Origin: Rhizocola hellebori
GTDB taxonomy: Bacteria > Actinomycetota > Actinomycetes > Mycobacteriales > Micromonosporaceae
Assembly (NCBI RefSeq): GCF_016862955.1
Contig: NZ_BONY01000011.1
Coordinates: forward strand, 124,001 to 188,000
Length of the DNA: 64,000 nucleotides
Direction: 5' to 3'
Below the pieces are notes generated by a model. It was given only the letters and a program-made list of their open reading frames with translations. It was not told the origin of the DNA and did no database searches. The translations under genes and the position numbers were made by a program. Position 1 is the stretch's first letter. Every line of letters starts with the position of its first letter. Shown piece after piece: positions 59,563 to 64,000 of this stretch.

Positions 59563-60315
59563 ATGACTTCCCGCTATGACACCGGCCCGGCCTGGGCGGC
59601 TGGGCCGGAACGGGTCTATCGGCGGCTGGCCGCGGCCGCCCTCGACCTGCTGCCGGGGAACCTGCGCGGCGCGGTGGTGGTCGACGCCGGGGCCGGAACC
59701 GGCGCTGCCGCAAGCGAGCTGCGCGGCCGCGGCGCACGCACGATAGCTTTGGACACCTCGGCTTCCATGCTCAGGCTGGCGCCGCCACCGGCCGTGGTCG
59801 GCGACATCTGCCGGATGCCGTTGCGCACCAACGCCGCCGACGCGTGCGTGGCGTGCCTGGTGCTCTCGCACGTTGACCGGCCACAGGCGGCGCTGGCCGA
59901 ACTGGCCCGGGTGGCACGACGGTCGGTGGTGGCGACCGCGTTTCCGGCCGGCGCGGAACATCCGGTGAAGCAGGCCGCAGACGCGGTTCTGGCGGATTGG
60001 GGATATCGCGCACCTGACTGGTACACGAAGCTGAAGCGCGAAGGCGAAGGGCGCGTGGGTGATCCGGGCAAGCTGGCCACCCTGGCCCGGCAGGCGGGCC
60101 TGGCCGCTGAGGTGGTGGCGGTGCGGGTCGGCCTCGACGATCTGGACGCGCCCGCGCTGGCCGGGTGGCGGCTTGGCATGGCAGCGGTGGCGACGTGGCT
60201 GGCCACCCTACCGCCGGCCACCGCCGACCTGGTGCGCGCGCAAACCATTGCGGCGCTGCAGCCGATCCCGGCACCGCCGCTGCCACTACTGATCCTGACC
60301 GCCCGGCCCAAGTAA
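59563..60315 (+). CDS. SAM-dependent methyltransferase
   Basis: A 250-residue class I methyltransferase. Motif I is VVVDAGAGTGAAASEL, the second acidic residue is in TIALDTSASML, and CVACLVLSHVDRP covers motifs II-III. The lack of a membrane or RNA-binding domain leaves the target open: small molecule or protein. The gene follows the APH-like kinase after 9 bases and is in the same transcription unit. Its 3' end (LPLLILTARPK) resembles a decayed duplicate just downstream, inside the end of the convergent SARP gene. Confidence 0.85.
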   Translation: MTSRYDTGPAWAAGPERVYRRLAAAALDLLPGNLRGAVVVDAGAGTGAAASELRGRGARTIALDTSASMLRLAPPPAVVGDICRMPLRTNAADACVACLVLSHVDRPQAALAELARVARRSVVATAFPAGAEHPVKQAADAVLADWGYRAPDWYTKLKREGEGRVGDPGKLATLARQAGLAAEVVAVRVGLDDLDAPALAGWRLGMAAVATWLATLPPATADLVRAQTIAALQPIPAPPLPLLILTARPK

Positions 60316-60369
60316 ACCAGGACGCTAACTGCGGCGGCGGAGCCGCGACCGGCTTCAGCGCCCCTGCCG

Positions 60370-63300
60370 CTACCGATCCTGACCGGCCGGGTCGAGTAGC
60401 CAGGCGCCTTCCAGTGGTGTCACCCGCTGCAGGTCCTGCACCGGCAATGGCTGCCCATTCGCTTGTGCGGCAAGGGTTCTGGCGAGCACCTGGAATCGGG
60501 GCAGGGCCAGCCGATCGGCCTCGGCCCGCACCTCGTCGGCGTGCGTGCGGGCGGTTTCGGTGTCGCCGTCGGCCAGCGCGCACGCCCCTTGCAACAGCTT
60601 GATCTGCAGCTGATGCCGCCAGGCGAACGGATGCGGCTCGCCGGCCTGGCTGTCCAGGCGGTGCAGCAGCTCCCGCGCCCGGCCCGGCTCCCCGGCGCGC
60701 AGGCGTCCCTCGGCCAGGCCCAGCAGCGCGTCGGCCACCGGCTCGCTCATCCCTGGCGCGCCAAGGGAACGGGCGTAGGCCGCCTCGTTGAGCTCATCGG
60801 CTTGCGCGTAAGCGCCGATGTTGCGCAGGATCCAGGCGCGGCAGTTGTCCGCCCGCGCCGTGAACCGCTCGGTTCGCTGCTGGGCGGCGACCTCGTCGAC
60901 CAGTTTCAGCTCGGCCAGCGCCGCTTCCGGGCGGCCCAGCTGGCCCAGCGCCTCGGCGGCGGCCAGGTGCCGGTGCGGCTGGACGAACGGGTGCCGTTCC
61001 GCCGCCTGCACGCCCAGGTCGAGCAGCTGCAGCGCGGTGGCAGGATCGCCCAGATCGGTGTGCAGCGGCGCGCTCCACAGGCGGGCCAGCGCCTGCATCT
61101 CCGGCGGAGCCTCCTGCATCGCTTGCCGCAGAAGGGCTGCCGCGTCGGCCAGCTCTCCGTCCACATGCGACACCCGGCCGGCCAGCGCCAGGCAGCTGGT
61201 ACGCAGCCGGGGATCGTCGGTGAGCCGGGCCCCGTCCTCGCCGAGGCGGCGGCAGCGCTTGAAATCGCGCAACAGGTACGCGGCGATGGCGGCCACCTCC
61301 ATCCCCTCCGCGCCCACGCCACCGGCCAGGGCCGCCCCGGCGTCGCCGGCCGCCTGCTCGAACCGGCCCGCGGGCAGGGCAACCCTGGCCCGGCGCAGCC
61401 GCAGCTGTGGACCGTCCTGAATGGACAGAGCGTCGTCGAACAGGCGCAAGGCCTCGCCGTGGTCGAACCGGGCAGCGGCCCGCTCCCCCGCCTCGGCCAG
61501 AGCCGTTGCCGCCAGCGGCAGGTCGCCGCCGAGGCGGGCATGGTGGGCCACATCCCACGGATCGGCCCGATGCCCGCGGGCCTGCAGACAGCGCGCGGCC
61601 TGCCGGTGCAGCAGCGCTGTGCGGCTAGGCCCGGTGGCCGCGCACAGCGCTTCCCGGATCAGCTGATGGCGGAAGCGGAAGCCCTGTACGTGCTCGGTGA
61701 GCATGTGCCGGCGTACGCCCTCTTCCAGGTGGTCGAGCAGCACCTCGGGCGGCTCGGTGAGGACCGCCGCCATCAGGTCCAGGTCGACCTCGGTGCCAAG
61801 GACCGCCGCCGTGCGCAGGGTCGCCGCGGCGGCCGGCCCGGCCCGGTCGCACCGATCGGCGACCGCGTCGCGAATGGACTGCGGCAGCTCCCCCTCGCCG
61901 GCGTGCATCAGCTCCACCAGAAACAGCGGATGTCCCGCGCTGCGCGCATAGAGCTCGGCTGCCGCGTCCGCGCCTGCGACCTCGGTGACGGCCGCCAAAT
62001 CCAAGGGGCCCAACGTGATGGTCTTGGCCAGCGGCCAGCGTGCCGTGCTCTCGTCCGGGCGCAACGCGGCCACGATGAGCACCGGCAGATCGGCGAGCCG
62101 AGCCTGTACCCGGTGCAGCCAGGCGGTCGTCGCCCGGTCGAGCCAGTGGGCGTCGTCGATGAGCAGCACCACCGGCAGCTGCCCGGCCAGCCGGCTGAGA
62201 ACCGTGTCGACCGCGGTCTGCAGCAGCCCCGATCCGGCGCTTGCCGGGCCCGTGAAGATGGTCAGCATCCGGTCGCTGGCGGTCTCGTCGTCGTGATGGC
62301 TGGCGATCAGCGGCGCCAGCCAGCGGGCCGGCCCGCGCAGCAGGTCCGCTTCGCGTTGCGGGGGCTGGCCGCGCAGCCAGAGCGCGAACGCATCCAGCAG
62401 CGGCTGCAGCGGCAGCACAGCACCCAGCTCGGGCGCGGTCGTGCGCAGCAGCACCAGATCGCCGGGAAGGCTAGCCGCCCACGAGTCCAGCAGCCGGGTC
62501 TTGCCGATGCCGGGCTCGCCAAGGACCTGTACCACGACGGTGTGCCCCGCGCACGCCTGCGCCCAGGCCGAATCCAGCTGGCGCAACTGTTCCAGGCGAC
62601 CCGGCAGCACGGCCTGGGCGCTGCGCGCTTCCGCCACGGCCACCGGCGCGGGCTGCTTGAGCAGCTGCACATAACAGGCCGTCGTCTCGGCTGCCGGGTC
62701 CACGCCCAGCTCGTCGCGCAGACGGGTGGCGAAGGCCAGATACTCGGTCACCCCCTGCGCGGCGCGCCCGGATCGGCCAAGCGCGGCAAGCAGAAGACGC
62801 AACGCCTCCTCCGCGAAGGGCTCGGCAGCCAGCGCCGCCCACGCCGCCTCGGCCGCCGTCCACGCATCGGCGGACTCCAATGCCACCTCGGCCGCGGTCA
62901 GCCTGGCCGTCAGCGCGGTGCGGGCGGCGGCGGCCCGCTCCGCGTCGAGCCAATCACCCGGCGGCTCATCGGGCAGCAGCGGCCCGCGATCCAGCGCGAC
63001 GGCGGCGTCGATCGCCGAACGGGCCGGAGCCAGCTGGCGCGCGGTCAGCCGGCGGCGAGCCTCGGTCACCAAAGCGGCCATCGCGTCGCAATCGAGCCAA
63101 TCGGCGTGAAGGGCGTACCCGCGTCCCACTCTGGGCAGGCGATCGGCGCCCAGCACCGAACGCAATCGGCTCACCAGCACCGAAAGCTGATCACCGGGAC
63201 GCTGCGGGCGATCCGGCCCCGGCCAGATCGCCTCCACCAGGACGTCAGCGGCCAGCGGCACGCCGCGGGCCAGGGCGAGGCGGGCCAGCACGGTCCGCTG

Positions 63301-63375
63301 CTTGCGGCTGCCGAGCTGGCCGAAATCCACGCCCTCGACGTCCAGGCCGCCCAACAGCCGGATCCGTACCGCCAC
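60370..63375 (-). CDS. Large SARP-family regulator with AAA/STAND ATPase
   Basis: A 1,001-residue SARP. Residues 1-95 are the winged helix (RIRLLGGLDVEGVDFGQLGS, SVLVSRLRSVLG) and 100-245 the activation domain (LRDELGVDPAAE). Residues 255-600 form an ATPase with P-loop GEPGIGKTRLL (about 286) and Walker B VVLLIDDAHWLD, the MalT/LAL type, followed by TPR-like helices. It probably controls secondary-metabolism or resistance genes nearby. The GTG start at 63375 lies 6 bases after TAGGTT without a ribosome site, so it is likely leaderless. Two 7-base direct repeats 11 bases apart overlap the promoter, as SARP binding sites do. The cupin gene is divergent. Confidence 0.9.
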   Translation of the reverse strand: MAVRIRLLGGLDVEGVDFGQLGSRKQRTVLARLALARGVPLAADVLVEAIWPGPDRPQRPGDQLSVLVSRLRSVLGADRLPRVGRGYALHADWLDCDAMAALVTEARRRLTARQLAPARSAIDAAVALDRGPLLPDEPPGDWLDAERAAAARTALTARLTAAEVALESADAWTAAEAAWAALAAEPFAEEALRLLLAALGRSGRAAQGVTEYLAFATRLRDELGVDPAAETTACYVQLLKQPAPVAVAEARSAQAVLPGRLEQLRQLDSAWAQACAGHTVVVQVLGEPGIGKTRLLDSWAASLPGDLVLLRTTAPELGAVLPLQPLLDAFALWLRGQPPQREADLLRGPARWLAPLIASHHDDETASDRMLTIFTGPASAGSGLLQTAVDTVLSRLAGQLPVVLLIDDAHWLDRATTAWLHRVQARLADLPVLIVAALRPDESTARWPLAKTITLGPLDLAAVTEVAGADAAAELYARSAGHPLFLVELMHAGEGELPQSIRDAVADRCDRAGPAAAATLRTAAVLGTEVDLDLMAAVLTEPPEVLLDHLEEGVRRHMLTEHVQGFRFRHQLIREALCAATGPSRTALLHRQAARCLQARGHRADPWDVAHHARLGGDLPLAATALAEAGERAAARFDHGEALRLFDDALSIQDGPQLRLRRARVALPAGRFEQAAGDAGAALAGGVGAEGMEVAAIAAYLLRDFKRCRRLGEDGARLTDDPRLRTSCLALAGRVSHVDGELADAAALLRQAMQEAPPEMQALARLWSAPLHTDLGDPATALQLLDLGVQAAERHPFVQPHRHLAAAEALGQLGRPEAALAELKLVDEVAAQQRTERFTARADNCRAWILRNIGAYAQADELNEAAYARSLGAPGMSEPVADALLGLAEGRLRAGEPGRARELLHRLDSQAGEPHPFAWRHQLQIKLLQGACALADGDTETARTHADEVRAEADRLALPRFQVLARTLAAQANGQPLPVQDLQRVTPLEGAWLLDPAGQDR

Positions 63376-63393
63376 AGTGCAAACCTAGTGCAA
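63376..63393. promoter_or_regulatory. 11-bp-spaced direct repeats at the SARP promoter
   Basis: AGTGCAA occurs at 63376-63382 and 63387-63393 (TTGCACT on the SARP strand), exactly 11 bases apart, overlapping the -10 box TAGGTT. SARP proteins bind 7-base direct repeats with an 11-base period, so this is a candidate autoregulatory site. Confidence 0.5.
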
Positions 63394-63448
63394 GGTCACC
63401 GGCGCAGGATCAACCCAGAGCACAAAGCACTAGGAGAGGTGACGAGAA

Positions 63449-63802
63449 ATGGCGCTCGCGGAGCAGAAAGCGTTCACCAAGCCGGACGAGACACGGGAGT
63501 TCGACTACGGCCGGCTGGACCTGCTCGAGATAGGTGGGTCGCAGATCGGGCAGCTGACCTTGCAGCCGGGCTGGCGCTGGTCGCTTCACGTCAAACCGGC
63601 GGCGGGCACCCAGTGGTGTGAGGCGCCCCATTTCCAGTACCACGTGGCCGGAACCCTGCGCGTGCAGATGGCCGACGGCACCGAGTTCGACGCCAAGCCG
63701 GGTGAGGTCACCGCGCTGCCGCAGGGCCACGACGCCTGGGTGGTCGGCGACGAGCCGGTGGTGGTCGTGGACTGGTGGGGCGCAAGCAACTACGCCAAAT
63801 AG
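63449..63802 (+). CDS. Cupin-fold protein
   Basis: A 117-residue single-domain cupin. An AGGAGAGG ribosome site lies about 9 bases before the ATG. The beta-barrel motifs are GWRWSLHVKPAAGTQWCEAP and AKPGEVTALPQGHDAWVV; the first motif has only one or two of the usual His ligands, so metal binding is uncertain. Small cupins bind or isomerise sugars and other small molecules. It is divergent from the SARP gene, with 73 bases between, and may be a SARP target. Confidence 0.8.
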   Translation: MALAEQKAFTKPDETREFDYGRLDLLEIGGSQIGQLTLQPGWRWSLHVKPAAGTQWCEAPHFQYHVAGTLRVQMADGTEFDAKPGEVTALPQGHDAWVVGDEPVVVVDWWGASNYAK

Positions 63803-63831
63803 CGCATTGACAGCCTTCGTATGGTGAAGGC

Positions 63832-64000
63832 GTGTCCGAGCTAATCGATGGCCTGACGACCGGCGGCGTGGTGGGAACAGTCTGTTGTGGACTGTTCGCG
63901 GTGATTTTTCTCTGGGTGATCCTTGGCGGGGTAAGGATCGTCAATCAGGTGGAACGCGGCATTGTGTTCCGCTTCGGCAAGGCACGCCGCCGCATCCGCC
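63832..64000 (+). CDS. SPFH/band 7 (stomatin-like) membrane protein, N-terminal part
   Basis: Only the first 56 codons are in the window. The GTG start gives MSELIDGLTTGG, then a transmembrane helix (TVCCGLFAVIFLWVILGG) and RIVNQVERGIVFRFGKARRR, the classic opening of the SPFH domain of slipins and stomatins. These proteins form large oligomers at the inner membrane and often work with NfeD-type proteins. The C-terminal part lies outside the window. Confidence 0.82.
   Translation, partial: MSELIDGLTTGGVVGTVCCGLFAVIFLWVILGGVRIVNQVERGIVFRFGKARRRIR

Noticed and set aside
60463-63621. A plus-strand open frame of about 1,050 codons opposite the large SARP gene
   Set aside because: Antisense shadow of a gene with a clear P-loop and winged helix; no domain or signal of its own.
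63807-63825. TTGACA followed by TATGGT before the SPFH gene
   Set aside because: The spacing is only 7 bases, too short for a promoter.

Overview
The window is high-GC DNA with strong third-position G/C bias and many GTG starts. It has SARP/AfsR-type regulators, PadR and ECF42-type regulators, CBM2-tagged secreted enzymes with Ser/Thr/Pro linkers, and a DUF222 (13E12-type) gene. This points to a soil, probably filamentous, actinomycete (Actinomycetota); nothing seen fixes the genus. No rRNA, tRNA, CRISPR array, insertion sequence or phage gene was recognised.

Layout. 1-9.3 kb: a secreted RHS/YD-repeat protein (3' end outside the window), a divergent AfsR-like SARP regulator, and a secreted SGNH-hydrolase-like protein. 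9.3-16.5 kb: a small P-loop kinase, then a leftward group of a beta-lactamase-like lipoprotein, a 160-residue unknown, a 1,048-residue CHAT (caspase-like) protein and an alpha/beta hydrolase. 16.5-24.6 kb: a CMD-family protein, an AA10 LPMO with CBM2, a PadR-GyrI fusion regulator with a large palindrome at its start, a DUF4185-like lipoprotein, a LuxR-type regulator, and a DUF6325/SHOCT/membrane-protein operon. 24.7-31.9 kb: an ECF42-type sigma factor and a coiled-coil protein divergent from one shared promoter, an amidohydrolase plus RidA pair, a Roco (LRR-GTPase-COR) protein, a small zinc ribbon and a 38-residue basic protein. 32-37 kb: a histidine kinase and response regulator divergent from a MacB-type ABC transporter. 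37-45.5 kb: a MOSC protein, a diguanylate cyclase, a secreted HNH nuclease, a LysR regulator, an SRPBCC-like protein, a Ser/Thr kinase divergent from a TPR protein, and RNase Z. 45.5-54.6 kb: a CE15 glucuronoyl esterase with CBM2, a membrane protein and a 1,916-residue ThuA/sugar-dehydrogenase-like modular protein. 54.7-56.7 kb: decayed genes (HNH-less DUF222, asparaginase fragment) and a PPC-domain protein. 56.7-64 kb: an EF-Tu paralog behind a leader peptide and hairpin, then a SnoaL-like protein, an APH-like kinase, a methyltransferase, a second large SARP regulator, a cupin and the start of an SPFH protein.

How genes may work together. Secreted plant-polymer enzymes (LPMO, CE15, ThuA/GSDH-type protein, DUF4185-type protein) are scattered among regulators, and two of them share an upstream AAAGTTTCCGG motif. 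The CHAT protein and the adjacent hydrolase look like a protease-effector pair. The EF-Tu paralog differs from housekeeping EF-Tu at five positions known for resistance to EF-Tu-binding antibiotics and has a candidate attenuator, suggesting an inducible drug-tolerant elongation factor. Many regulatory genes appear to be leaderless: a -10 box lies 6-7 bases before the start codon.
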